Origin: CAXBMB01 sp052078155
GTDB taxonomy: Bacteria; Pseudomonadota; Alphaproteobacteria; Kiloniellales; DSM-21159
Length of the DNA stretch: 64,000 bases
Reading direction: 5' to 3'
Assembly: GCA_052078155.1 (NCBI GenBank)
Contig: JBQJBP010000002.1
Coordinates: 911,709 to 975,708, forward strand
Translations under genes and position numbers: made by a program
Notes under the pieces: generated by a model
Seen by the model: the letters and a program-made list of their open reading frames with translations, nothing else
Database searches by the model: none
What the model was told of the DNA's origin: nothing
Shown: positions 17,495 through 25,219 of the stretch, piece by piece
Layout of the letters: each line of letters starts with the position of its first letter
Numbering within the stretch: position 1 is the stretch's first letter

Positions 17495-18467
17495 TATGAA
17501 ACGGGAAAACCTCATCAACCTGGGTCTGCTGGCCCTCCTGCTGGCAGCTCCCCTGATCGCCTCTGCCCTGGGCGAGGTCTATTATGTCAATCTGGCCTCC
17601 CGCGTGGCCATCATCGCCATGGCGGCGGTGGGGCTGAACCTGGCGCTGGGCTTTGGTGGCCTGATCTCCTTCGGTCATGCAGCCTTTTTTGGTTTGGGGG
17701 GGTATGTGGCGGGCATCGCTGCTTTTCACGCCTTTGAAGAAACCGCTTTCCTGGGGATCATCCCCGGCAGCGACCAGATGCTGCCCATCTGGCTGGTGGC
17801 CATGGGCATCACTGCGGTGGCGGCCCTGTTCATCGGGGCCATCTCCCTGCGCACGTCCGGCGTCTACTTCATCATGATCACGCTGGCTTTTGCCCAGATG
17901 ATCTTCTACTTCGCCATCTCCTGGCCCACCTATGGCGGGGAAGATGGCCTGTCCATCTATGTGCGCAACAGCCTGCCGCTGCTTGATACTTACGACCCGC
18001 TGGTCTTTTTCGGTCTGGTTTTTGCCGCGCTCTGTTTTTGCCTGTTCCTCTCGGCCCGGTTCATGGGCTCCCGCTTTGGGGCTGCGCTGACCATGGTGCG
18101 GCTGAACGAAACCCGTCTGGCAACGGCCGGTATTGAGCCTTTTCCCATCAAGCTGACCGCCTTTGTCATCTCTGCCATGATGACCGGCTGGGCCGGGGCG
18201 CTCTATGCAGACCTGAACGGGTTCATCGGGCCGTCCATGCTGTCCTGGCATCGTTCGGGTGAGATCATGGTGATCGTCATTCTGGGCGGGGTGGGGCGGC
18301 TGTTCGGTCCGGTAGCCGGGGCCATTCTCTTTATCCTGCTGGAAACCTTCATTGGCGGGGCGACCGAACACTGGCAGCTCTTCCTGGGTATGATCCTGCT
18401 GGCTGTGGTGCTCTTTGCCAAAGGCGGCGTTTTGGGCCTGCTGGCCGGAAAGGCGCACCATGACTGA
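17487..18467 (+). CDS. Liv-type ABC transporter permease (LivM family)
   Basis: Second permease, 326 residues, strongly hydrophobic. The LivM hallmark ALGFGGLISFGHAAFFGLGGY is near residues 54-74, and the loop RFMGSRFGAALTMVRLNETRLATAGIE matches the EAA-like contact region. The ATG at 17487 lies inside the end of the first permease gene (eight-base overlap), and the stop overlaps the ATPase start by eight bases, so stoichiometric coupled translation is likely. It pairs with the LivH homologue to form the channel of the aminobenzoate importer. Confidence 0.9.
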   Translation: MLDMKRENLINLGLLALLLAAPLIASALGEVYYVNLASRVAIIAMAAVGLNLALGFGGLISFGHAAFFGLGGYVAGIAAFHAFEETAFLGIIPGSDQMLPIWLVAMGITAVAALFIGAISLRTSGVYFIMITLAFAQMIFYFAISWPTYGGEDGLSIYVRNSLPLLDTYDPLVFFGLVFAALCFCLFLSARFMGSRFGAALTMVRLNETRLATAGIEPFPIKLTAFVISAMMTGWAGALYADLNGFIGPSMLSWHRSGEIMVIVILGGVGRLFGPVAGAILFILLETFIGGATEHWQLFLGMILLAVVLFAKGGVLGLLAGKAHHD

Positions 18468-19287
18468 TCACGCCCCCAAGACTGATCGCGCCTCCATGAC
18501 CGATAACGCCCCTTTGACCGATCACACTTCCATGACCCCTTCGTCACCTTTGCTGCAGATCACCGGATTGCAAAAGTCCTTCGGGGCTCTGGTGGCCACC
18601 GATCAGGTGTCCCTCAGCCTGCATGAAGGTGAAATCCATGCCCTGATCGGCCCCAACGGGGCGGGCAAGTCCACACTGATCAGCCAGATTGCCGGCACAC
18701 TGGCACCGGATTCCGGTGAGATCGCGCTGGCCGGCAGCAATCTCAAAGGGCTGTCGGTTGCCGCCCGCGCCCGCTTGGGACTGGGGCGGTCTTTCCAGGT
18801 TTCCTCGTTGGCAGCCCCCCTGTCAGCCCGGCGCAATGTGATGATTGCGGCCCAGGCAGCGTCCGGCTCTTCCTTCCGGTTCTGGGGCGCGGTGCGCAAA
18901 GACAAAGATCTGGTGGCGGCTGCGGAGTCTGCGCTGGATCGGGTGGGCCTTCTGGAGCGGGCGGACCTGCCGGTGGCTGAACTCAGCCATGGAGAGCGGC
19001 GTCAGGTGGAGGTGGCCTGCGCCCTGGCCCTGAAACCGAAGATCCTGCTGCTGGATGAACCCATGGCTGGCTTGGGGCCGGGCGGGTCGGCCCGCCTGAC
19101 GGATTTCCTGGAGAAACTGAAACAGGAAGTGCCAATCCTGCTGGTGGAGCATGACATGGATGCGGTTTTCCGGCTGGCAGATCGCATTTCCGTGCTGGTC
19201 TATGGCCGTGTGATCGCCCAGGGATCGGCAGAAGACATCCGCAACAACCCGGCGGTTAAAGAAGCTTATCTGGGGGAGGAAGCCTGA
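18460..19287 (+). CDS. Liv-type ABC transporter ATP-binding protein (LivG family)
   Basis: First ATPase of the importer, 275 residues. Walker A GPNGAGKST, signature LSHGERRQVEVACAL and Walker B ILLLDEPMAGLGP identify the LivG group, together with the C-terminal VYGRVIAQGSAEDI extension. The start is unusual. The ATG at 18460 overlaps the upstream gene by eight bases and opens a stretch of four six-residue repeats before the ABC fold begins at LLQITGLQKSFG. In-frame ATGs in the repeats (18496, 18532) could also serve as starts, so the true N-terminus is uncertain by up to 24 residues. Confidence 0.9.
   Translation: MTDHAPKTDRASMTDNAPLTDHTSMTPSSPLLQITGLQKSFGALVATDQVSLSLHEGEIHALIGPNGAGKSTLISQIAGTLAPDSGEIALAGSNLKGLSVAARARLGLGRSFQVSSLAAPLSARRNVMIAAQAASGSSFRFWGAVRKDKDLVAAAESALDRVGLLERADLPVAELSHGERRQVEVACALALKPKILLLDEPMAGLGPGGSARLTDFLEKLKQEVPILLVEHDMDAVFRLADRISVLVYGRVIAQGSAEDIRNNPAVKEAYLGEEA
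18463..18534 (+). repeat. Four in-frame 18-base repeats at the start of the LivG-like gene
   Basis: Four consecutive 18-base units encode TDHAPK, TDRASM, TDNAPL and TDHTSM, so a T-D-x-[AT]-[PS]-x hexapeptide is repeated four times. The units differ by several substitutions, so this is not a recent duplication. LivG proteins normally lack such an extension. Confidence 0.85.
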
Positions 19288-19967
19288 TGTTGAGCGTTCA
19301 GAACATCGAAACCTTCTACGGTCCATCCCAGGCGCTTTTCGGTGTCTCTTTGGAGGTGGCCGCCGGTGAGGCTGTGGCCCTGATGGGACGCAACGGCATG
19401 GGCAAGACGACGACCATCCGTTCCATCTTTGGACTGACCCCGGCCAGCAAGGGGGAGGTGACCTTTGAGGGGCAGGCCATCCGGTCTTTGCCGCCCCACA
19501 AGATCGCCCGGCTGGGCCTGGGGCTGGTGCCCGAGGGGCGTCGCTGTTTTCCCAATCTCAGCGTGGCGGAGAACCTGATAGCCACGGCCCGCCCGGGCCT
19601 GTGGGACTATGACAAAACCGTGGCCTTGTTTCCGCGGCTGGCAGAGCGGGCCAATCAGATGGCCCTGACGTTGTCTGGTGGGGAGCAGCAGATGCTGGCC
19701 GTGGGCCGGGCCCTGATGACCAATCCCAAGGTGCTGGTGCTGGATGAAGCGACAGAAGGCCTGGCCCCGGTCATTCGTCAGGAAATCTGGACGGCGGTGC
19801 GGCAACTCAAATCCGAAGGCCAAGCCCTGCTGATCGTCGATAAATCCCTTAAGGAACTGTTGCCTCTGGTGGACCGCTGCACCCTGCTGGAAAAGGGTCA
19901 GACTGTTTGGGACGGGGCGCCAGCCGGGCTGACGGCAGAGCTGCGCGACCGTTACCTGGGGGTTTGA
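19287..19967 (+). CDS. Liv-type ABC transporter ATP-binding protein (LivF family)
   Basis: Second ATPase of the importer, 226 residues, slightly short for LivF. Walker A is GRNGMGKTTTIR, the signature LSGGEQQMLAVGRAL, and Walker B VLVLDEATEGLAP, the E-A-T-E-G-L-A-P form being specific to LivF. Its ATG shares one base with the stop codon of the LivG-like gene. It completes a full five-gene transport set (binding protein, two permeases, two ATPases) within the catabolic operon. One detail differs from usual: IVDKSLKELLP stands where the switch histidine region normally reads VEQN or VEH. Confidence 0.9.
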   Translation: MLSVQNIETFYGPSQALFGVSLEVAAGEAVALMGRNGMGKTTTIRSIFGLTPASKGEVTFEGQAIRSLPPHKIARLGLGLVPEGRRCFPNLSVAENLIATARPGLWDYDKTVALFPRLAERANQMALTLSGGEQQMLAVGRALMTNPKVLVLDEATEGLAPVIRQEIWTAVRQLKSEGQALLIVDKSLKELLPLVDRCTLLEKGQTVWDGAPAGLTAELRDRYLGV

Positions 19968-19970
19968 TCC

Positions 19971-20405
19971 GTGGCGTTTCAACGGCAGTACAAGGTGCGC
20001 TTCCAGCATTGCGACCCGGCGGGCATTGTCTTCTATCCCCGCTATTTCGAGATGGTCAACGCGCTGGTGGAAGACTGGTTTGCCGACCAGCTGGATTGCA
20101 GCTTTTCACAGCTGCACCTGGAGTCCGGACTGGGGGTGCCCACGGCCCGCCTGACCAGCAACTTCACCGCGCCCAGTCGCCTGGGGGACCTGCTGGAGAT
20201 GACGCTACAGGTGGTGAAGCTGGGGGGCAGCTCCCTGCAGCTGCATGTTGAAGCCCACTGTGGTGATCAAAGTCGTTTTACGGCGGAGCCTTTGCTGGTT
20301 CTGATCAAGCTGGAGACGGGCCGGCCCTGTCTCTGGCCGGATGATTTGCGAACCCGCCTGAGCGCTGAGCTCGCCTCTTTTTCTGTTGAGACACAAGGAA
20401 CCTGA
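19971..20405 (+). CDS. 4-hydroxybenzoyl-CoA thioesterase family protein
   Basis: Hot-dog-fold acyl-CoA thioesterase of 144 residues. The block RFQHCDPAGIVFYPRYFEMVN near residues 10-30 holds the catalytic aspartate of the 4HBT class I family. The start is GTG at 19971, three bases after the LivF stop. Thioesterases in aryl-CoA operons release CoA from dead-end or excess thioesters; an aminobenzoyl-CoA or product thioester is the likely substrate. Homologous thioesterase genes were reported in the Azoarcus aminobenzoate clusters. Confidence 0.87.
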   Translation: MAFQRQYKVRFQHCDPAGIVFYPRYFEMVNALVEDWFADQLDCSFSQLHLESGLGVPTARLTSNFTAPSRLGDLLEMTLQVVKLGGSSLQLHVEAHCGDQSRFTAEPLLVLIKLETGRPCLWPDDLRTRLSAELASFSVETQGT

Positions 20406-20408
20406 GCC

Positions 20409-20837
20409 ATGACCCAAAAGAGCCAACCCCAGGGTTCCTGCCCTCATGATCTGCTGCATCCTTCCAGCTGGAAAGCCGCCAAAGGCTATGCCAACGGCAT
20501 GGCTGCGGAGGGCCGCCAGATCTATGTCGGTGGCCAAATCGGCTGGAACAGCCAGCAGGTGTTCGAAAGTGATGACTTTGTCGATCAGGTGCGTCAGGCC
20601 CTGCAGAACGTGGCGGATGTCCTGGCCGAAGGCGGCGCCGGGCCAGAGCATATGGTGCGCCTGACCTGGTACATCACCGACAAGCAGGTTTATCTGGCCC
20701 GTCTGAAAGAGGTGGGCGAAGCCTACCGCGCTGTCATGGGGCGCAATTTCCCGCCCATGACCATGGTCCAGGTGGCCGATCTGATTGAAGACCGCGCCCA
20801 GGTCGAGGTAGAAGCCACCGCCGTGGTCCCGGGCTAG
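20409..20837 (+). CDS. RidA/YjgF family enamine/imine deaminase
   Basis: Small protein of 142 residues in the RidA superfamily, which hydrolyses reactive enamines and imines to ketones and ammonia. Seen are the opening HPSSWKAAKGYANGMAAEG, the GQIGWN strand, the VRLTWYITDKQVYL block (the Arg of the usual R-V-x-x-Y/W active-site strand) and ATAVV at the end. In this operon the monooxygenase/reductase yields a ring carrying a 2-amino group on a double bond, an enamine, so a deaminase that turns it into the oxo compound is a sensible partner; this is inference. It follows the thioesterase by three bases. Its TAG stop is also the first three bases of repeat copy C. Confidence 0.88.
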   Translation: MTQKSQPQGSCPHDLLHPSSWKAAKGYANGMAAEGRQIYVGGQIGWNSQQVFESDDFVDQVRQALQNVADVLAEGGAGPEHMVRLTWYITDKQVYLARLKEVGEAYRAVMGRNFPPMTMVQVADLIEDRAQVEVEATAVVPG

Positions 20838-21073
20838 AGTCAAATCGGTTTAAGTAGACTCATTACGTGATAACACTTGAAGCGTGAAACTCTTTTCAGT
20901 GTGTTAGCCGATCCTGTTGGAAAGACGTCGGATGGCGTGAGTTTAAGCGCAGGCTCAAGAAAAAAGGAGTGTGAACCTGGACGGTCCACACTCCTTTTTC
21001 TGATCGTCTCTAGAGCCTTGTTCACGACAGAAGCGAAGCCCGAGGCGCTTCACCTTTAATCGATCACACTCTA
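20835..21073. repeat. Dispersed intergenic repeat, composite copy (C)
   Basis: The left part starts TAGAGTCAAATCGGTTTAAG and matches copy B over about 65 bases. The right part, 21013-21073, is a short palindromic unit bounded by TAGAGCCTTG and ATCGATCACACTCTA. A terminator hairpin lies between them. The first TAG is the stop codon of the RidA gene. Confidence 0.85.
20959..21000 (+). terminator. Strong bidirectional terminator between the aminobenzoate operon and glcB
   Basis: An A-run, then AAAAAGGAGTGTG (20961-20973) and its exact complement CACACTCCTTTTT (20987-20999), so both strands end in a T-run. It separates two convergent units. Confidence 0.9.
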
Positions 21074-21084
21074 AGGCCGTTTGA

Positions 21085-23268
21085 TTACCCGGCCAGGCTG
21101 GCTTTCAGTTCGCGGCGGCGGGCATGCAGGATGGGCTCCGTATAGCCGCTGGGCTGTTCTTTACCTTTGAACACCAGATCGCAGGCGGCCTGGAAGGCAA
21201 TGGAGCCGTCGAAGTCGGGCGCCATGGGACTGTAGTCCGCGTCCCCGGCGTTCTGCTGGTCCACCACCTCGGCCATGCGTTTCATGGTTTCCATGACCTG
21301 CTCTTCGGAGCAGACGCCGTGATGCAGCCAGTTGGCAATGTGCTGGCTGGAAATGCGCAGGGTGGCGCGGTCTTCCATCAGGCCGACATTGTTGATGTCG
21401 GGCACTTTAGAGCAGCCCACGCCCTGGTTCACCCAGCGCACCACATAGCCCAGAATGCCCTGGGCGTTGTTGTCCAGCTCGGCCTGAACGTCTGCGTCAG
21501 AGAGGTTTTCACCCTTTGACAAGGGCATGGTCAGGATGTCGTCCAGGCTGGCACGAGCCCGGTCCAGCAGCTCTTCCTGGCGGGCCACCACATCCACCTG
21601 ATGATAGTGAATGGCGTGCAGCGTCGCGCCGGTCGGGGAGGGCACCCAGGCACAGTTGGCGCCTGCTTTGGGATGGCCGATCTTGGCGGTCATCATCTCT
21701 GCCATCTCGTCGGGTTTGGGCCACATGCCTTTGCCGATCTGGGCTTTACCGCGCATGCCCACTTCCAGACCGATGTCCACGTTCCAGTCTTCGTAGGCCG
21801 CAATCCAGGGTTCCCCCTTGATCGCTTCTTTGCGCAGGAAGGGCCCGGCTTCCATGGAGGTGTGGATTTCATCTCCGGTGCGGTCCAGGAAACCTGTGTT
21901 GATGAAGACCAGTCGGCCGGAGACCTGGCGGATGCACTCCTTCAGGTTGGCCGTGGTGCGGCGTTCCTCATCCATCACACCGACTTTCATGGTGTGGCGG
22001 TCCAGACCCAGTGCATCTTCCACCAGGTCAAACAGATCGTTGGTCAGGGCCACTTCTTCCGGGCCATGCATCTTGGGTTTGACGATGTAGATGGATCCGG
22101 TCCGGCTGTTGCGCGGCTGATCTGCTGTTTTCTTGAAGTCATGCAAGGCACAGAAGGTGGTGAAGAAGGCGTCCATGATGCCTTCCGGAACCTCCTGGCC
22201 GTCACTGTCCAGAATGGCGTCATTGGTCATCAGGTGACCCACGTTGCGCACCAGCAGAAGGCTGCGGCCCGGAAGGGTCAGGTCACTGCCGTCAGGGGCG
22301 CTGTAGCTGCGATCCGGATTGAGCCGCCGGGTAAAGGTCTTACCGCCCTTATCCATGCGTTCTTCCAGGTCGCCTTTCATCAGACCCAGCCAGTTGCGGT
22401 AGACAGCCACCTTATCTTCCGCATCCACGGCGGCGATGGAATCTTCACAGTCCTGGATGGCCGTCATGGCCGCTTCCAGCACCACATCCTTCACCCCGGC
22501 TGCGTGGTCCTTGCCCACCGGATCATTGCGGTCGATCTGGATTTCCGCATGCAGACCGTTGTGTTTCAGCAGCACGGCTGAGGGAGTATCTCCGCCCTGA
22601 TAGCCCACAAGCTGGCCCGGATCGGCAAGGCCGGTGGTCTGGCCGGAAGAGAGAGTAACCGTCAGTGTTTTGGGAGAGCCGGACAAAGCATAGTCTGTGG
22701 CGTCCAGGTGGCTGCCGCTGGCCAGCGGTGCCATGGCGTCCAGCTGTTTGCCGGCGTAAAGCATGACCTGCTTGCCGCGCACCGGGTTGTAGCTTTTGCC
22801 TTTTTCCGCGCCGTTGCTTTCGGGAATGACGTCCGTGCCGTAGAGCGCGTCATAGAGGCTGCCCCAGCGGGCGTTGGCCGCATTGAGCGAGAAGCGGGCG
22901 TTCATCACCGGCACCACCAGCTGCGGGCCGGGGACCTGAGCGATTTCCGGATCCACGTTGCTGGTTGTGATCTCGAAGTCAGGGCCTTCCGGCACCAGAT
23001 AACCGATTTCGGTCAGAAAACTCTTGTAAGCAGCGGCATCGTGGTCCTGGCCTTTGCGCGCCAGATGCCAGGCGTCAATCTGCTTTTGCAGGTCGTCCCG
23101 CTTTTGCAGGAGGGCCCGGTTGCGCGGCGCAAGTTCGGCCACGCCTTTGGCCAGACCGGCCCAGAAGGCTTTGGGCTCAATGCCAGTGCCGGGGGCAATT
23201 TCCTCGGCCACCAGGGCATGCAGCTCTGCTGCGATGGACAGGCCGCTTTCTTGAATTCTCTGGCTCAT
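21085..23268 (-). CDS. glcB: Malate synthase G
   Basis: Condenses glyoxylate and acetyl-CoA to malate in the cytoplasm, the second step of glyoxylate use. The 727-residue length and the blocks GRSLLLVRNVGHLMTNDAIL, KMHGPEEVALTNDLF, VGVMDEERRTTANLKEC, FINTGFLDRTGDEIHTSMEAG and the C-terminal SQHIANWLHHGVCSEEQV are those of the monomeric G isoform. The ATG at 23268 gives the normal family start MSQRIQESGL. It stands alone; no isocitrate lyase or glycolate oxidase genes are in the window. Acetyl-CoA from aromatic breakdown next door could feed it, but no shared regulation is visible. Convergent with the aminobenzoate operon. Confidence 0.96.
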   Translation of the reverse strand: MSQRIQESGLSIAAELHALVAEEIAPGTGIEPKAFWAGLAKGVAELAPRNRALLQKRDDLQKQIDAWHLARKGQDHDAAAYKSFLTEIGYLVPEGPDFEITTSNVDPEIAQVPGPQLVVPVMNARFSLNAANARWGSLYDALYGTDVIPESNGAEKGKSYNPVRGKQVMLYAGKQLDAMAPLASGSHLDATDYALSGSPKTLTVTLSSGQTTGLADPGQLVGYQGGDTPSAVLLKHNGLHAEIQIDRNDPVGKDHAAGVKDVVLEAAMTAIQDCEDSIAAVDAEDKVAVYRNWLGLMKGDLEERMDKGGKTFTRRLNPDRSYSAPDGSDLTLPGRSLLLVRNVGHLMTNDAILDSDGQEVPEGIMDAFFTTFCALHDFKKTADQPRNSRTGSIYIVKPKMHGPEEVALTNDLFDLVEDALGLDRHTMKVGVMDEERRTTANLKECIRQVSGRLVFINTGFLDRTGDEIHTSMEAGPFLRKEAIKGEPWIAAYEDWNVDIGLEVGMRGKAQIGKGMWPKPDEMAEMMTAKIGHPKAGANCAWVPSPTGATLHAIHYHQVDVVARQEELLDRARASLDDILTMPLSKGENLSDADVQAELDNNAQGILGYVVRWVNQGVGCSKVPDINNVGLMEDRATLRISSQHIANWLHHGVCSEEQVMETMKRMAEVVDQQNAGDADYSPMAPDFDGSIAFQAACDLVFKGKEQPSGYTEPILHARRRELKASLAG

Positions 23269-23327
23269 GCTCTTTTTGCTCTCGTCTAGTATCGCTTGCG
23301 GTCCCTCAAGACCCCGTCAAAGGCTTT

Positions 23328-23461
23328 GGATCCTGATCGGTTTGGCTGGAAGCGCAGGGCGCCTGAGCCATAACCGTCCTTCATTTCCAAACCTCTTGAT
23401 CAGAGTTTCAGGCTTCTTGTGCTGTCTGGCAGCAGGTTGCCTGAAAGCGGTCTGACTCCAG
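23328..23461. repeat. Dispersed intergenic repeat (H)
   Basis: Left end GGATCCTGATCGGTTT, right end AAAGCGGTCTGACTCCA, complementary in the family manner. The inside block GAGTTTCAGGCTTC matches GAGTTTCACGCTTC of copies B and C. About 134 bases. The flanking stretch 23462-23774 holds no recognisable gene. Confidence 0.7.
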
Positions 23462-23774
23462 GACCGGTGATATTGCTGGTGGTTCGGCGCGCTGTTCCTT
23501 CGGAAAGTCCAGCGCGAAACACCTAAGTGGTATTACCAATTTCAGATCATAGTCCAAGGGATTTCAGATGAAAAGCAAAGGTTCCGGGCGCTAAGCCCGA
23601 AGAATTTTATCCCTTGAGGCTATAATCCGAGAGGAATCGCCTGGAATTGCCCAACATTGGTATTGGGATCAGACCAGCGGCGAAATTTCCTTTCTTCACC
23701 CGGTTGGCGGCCAGGCCAAACCGGTGATGGTCTTGCGGGGAGCACAACCAGATGCCCACTGTGTAATCTGGTGT

Positions 23775-24695
23775 TTAACTCTCTTTGGAAGAACGCTGGG
23801 CCAGCCAGATGCCACCCAGCACCAGGAAGAGAGCCAGGGCGTGATACCACTCAAAAGCCTGTCCCAGGAAAACCACCGCCATCAGCGCCGCGAATATGGG
23901 CACCAGGTTGATGAAAACGCCGGCGCGGCCCGGGCCGATCAGGTCCACGCCCCGCAGGAAGAAGATCTGCGCCAGGCTGGACGGCAGAAAGGCCACCGCA
24001 AAAGTAATGATCCAGCCCTGCAGTGTGGGGGCCTGGAAGTCCGGCTGTGCCAGGTCATAGGCAACCAGCGGCAGGGCCGTCACGGCGGCGATGGGGGTGA
24101 GCAGGGTGAAGAAAGCCAGGCCGGACATGGCCGGGCGGTTCTTGATGGCCAGTGTGTAAAAGGAATAGAGCAGACAGGCGATCAGCATCAGAATGTCGCC
24201 CCGGTTAAAGGACAGCTCAAGCAAGGCCTGCAGGTCGCCGCCGGAGGTGACCAGCACAACACCCACCAGGGTGACGCAGACCCCACAGATCTGCAGCAGG
24301 GTGGCTTTGGTGTTCTGAAAGAGCAGGGCTCCCAGCAGAACCAGTATGGGCATGGAGCCCTGCAGAATGCCGATGTTGATGGCGCTGGTTTCGTGGGATG
24401 CCACGTAAAACAGCCCGTTGAAAGCCGTAAAACCCAGGGCGGCCATCAACACCACCGATCCCAGCTTGGGACGGATCTGCGGCCAATGGGCGATGACTTC
24501 CTTGCCAAAAAAGGACCAGAGCACGACCGAGACGATGGCCCAGCGCAGAAAGACCAGCATGAAAGGGGTGATTTCCCCTACTGCAAGCTGCCCAAAAATA
24601 GCGTTGGCCGACCACATCAGCGCGGTCAGGGTCAACAGCAGCAGGGGGGCGCTGTAAAGCCTTTGGAAAAGCTGTGAAATCATCGAAGTCATCAT
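23775..24695 (-). CDS. EamA/DMT family inner-membrane transporter
   Basis: Drug/metabolite-superfamily exporter with about ten hydrophobic segments arranged as two EamA repeats. The first repeat opens APLLLLTLTALMWSANAIFGQLAVGEITP, and the second has LLIACLLYSFYTLAIKNRP and ends RAGVFINLVPIFAALMAVVFLGQAF. About 306 residues from the ATG at 24695; ATGs at 24692 and 24683 are alternatives. The open frame continues to 24875, but that extra leader is hydrophilic and runs into repeat copy D, so I rejected it. The substrate is unknown. A second EamA gene lies beyond argJ at 26617. Confidence 0.87.
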   Translation of the reverse strand: MMTSMISQLFQRLYSAPLLLLTLTALMWSANAIFGQLAVGEITPFMLVFLRWAIVSVVLWSFFGKEVIAHWPQIRPKLGSVVLMAALGFTAFNGLFYVASHETSAINIGILQGSMPILVLLGALLFQNTKATLLQICGVCVTLVGVVLVTSGGDLQALLELSFNRGDILMLIACLLYSFYTLAIKNRPAMSGLAFFTLLTPIAAVTALPLVAYDLAQPDFQAPTLQGWIITFAVAFLPSSLAQIFFLRGVDLIGPGRAGVFINLVPIFAALMAVVFLGQAFEWYHALALFLVLGGIWLAQRSSKES

Positions 24696-24791
24696 TCCGG
24701 TCACTGGGCTGTCCCTTGTATCAGCAAGCGACAGGAAAAGGCCTGCGCAAAATGCGCGTGCCTGCTGTTCCTCAATCAGTCTGCTGCCTCT

Positions 24792-24927
24792 GGAGCACGA
24801 TCGGTTTGGTTCGGTATGTTTTGCGCAGGCATCTAATCCGTGAACCATCCTTGAACACTGTGACAAGAGGCACATTCACCCTTCAGCTGTTATCACGAGG
24901 TGAGTCTGTTGGGCGTGATTTGAACGG
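24792..24927. repeat. Dispersed intergenic repeat (D)
   Basis: Left end GGAGCACGATCGGTTT. The right half TTCACCCTTCAGCTGTTATC followed by ACGAGGTGAGTC aligns with TTCACGCTTCAAGTGTTATC and ACGTAATGAGTC of copy C read in reverse. About 136 bases. Confidence 0.75.
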
Positions 24928-25045
24928 GATGGGCCGTGTCTTTGCCCTCCTGCCATTGGGAAGGCTTCTTTGCTTGTGTTCCAAGCCGTTTGGTGGCTTG
25001 CTGTCGGCCAGTTGAAAGGTGCCTTCTGCTCCGGCGCTTTTTCCT

Positions 25046-25183
25046 GCCGCCAGATCGGTTTGGTGAAAAGCGCCATGCGGTTTAAGCGACAGCGTGATTC
25101 ACCCTCTATCTTGTTAAAGAGAGATAGATCAATGGGTCGTTCTTTATCGCGAAGTGAGCCCGCTTAACCGGACTTGTCTCCAG
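25046..25183. repeat. Dispersed intergenic repeat (I)
   Basis: Left end GCCGCCAGATCGGTTT, right end CTTAACCGGACTTGTCTCCA. Internal GCGTGATTCACCCTCT and TTATCGCGAAGTGAGCCCGC match family blocks. It lies 119 bases from copy D and ends about 35 bases before the argJ start. Confidence 0.7.
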
Positions 25184-25219
25184 GCCCCAGACTTTTTTGA
25201 AGACCAAAGGACCGTTGAT

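Noticed and set aside
18463..18534. Regular repeats considered as a CRISPR array
   Set aside because: Units are contiguous, in frame with a gene and have no spacers; no cas genes are in the window.
8050..20837. Salicylate rather than anthranilate degradation
   Set aside because: The monooxygenase half resembles salicylyl-CoA 5-hydroxylase, but fusion to an old-yellow-enzyme reductase and the RidA and beta-oxidation genes fit 2-aminobenzoyl-CoA; no gentisate dioxygenase is present.
23775..24875. Longer version of the EamA transporter starting at 24875
   Set aside because: The extra 60 residues are hydrophilic and overlap repeat copy D; the first membrane repeat starts after 24695.
23269..25219. 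Insertion sequence remnants around the cluster of repeat copies H, D and I
   Set aside because: No transposase fragment, longer terminal repeat or target duplication was found; the copies fit the small repeat family.
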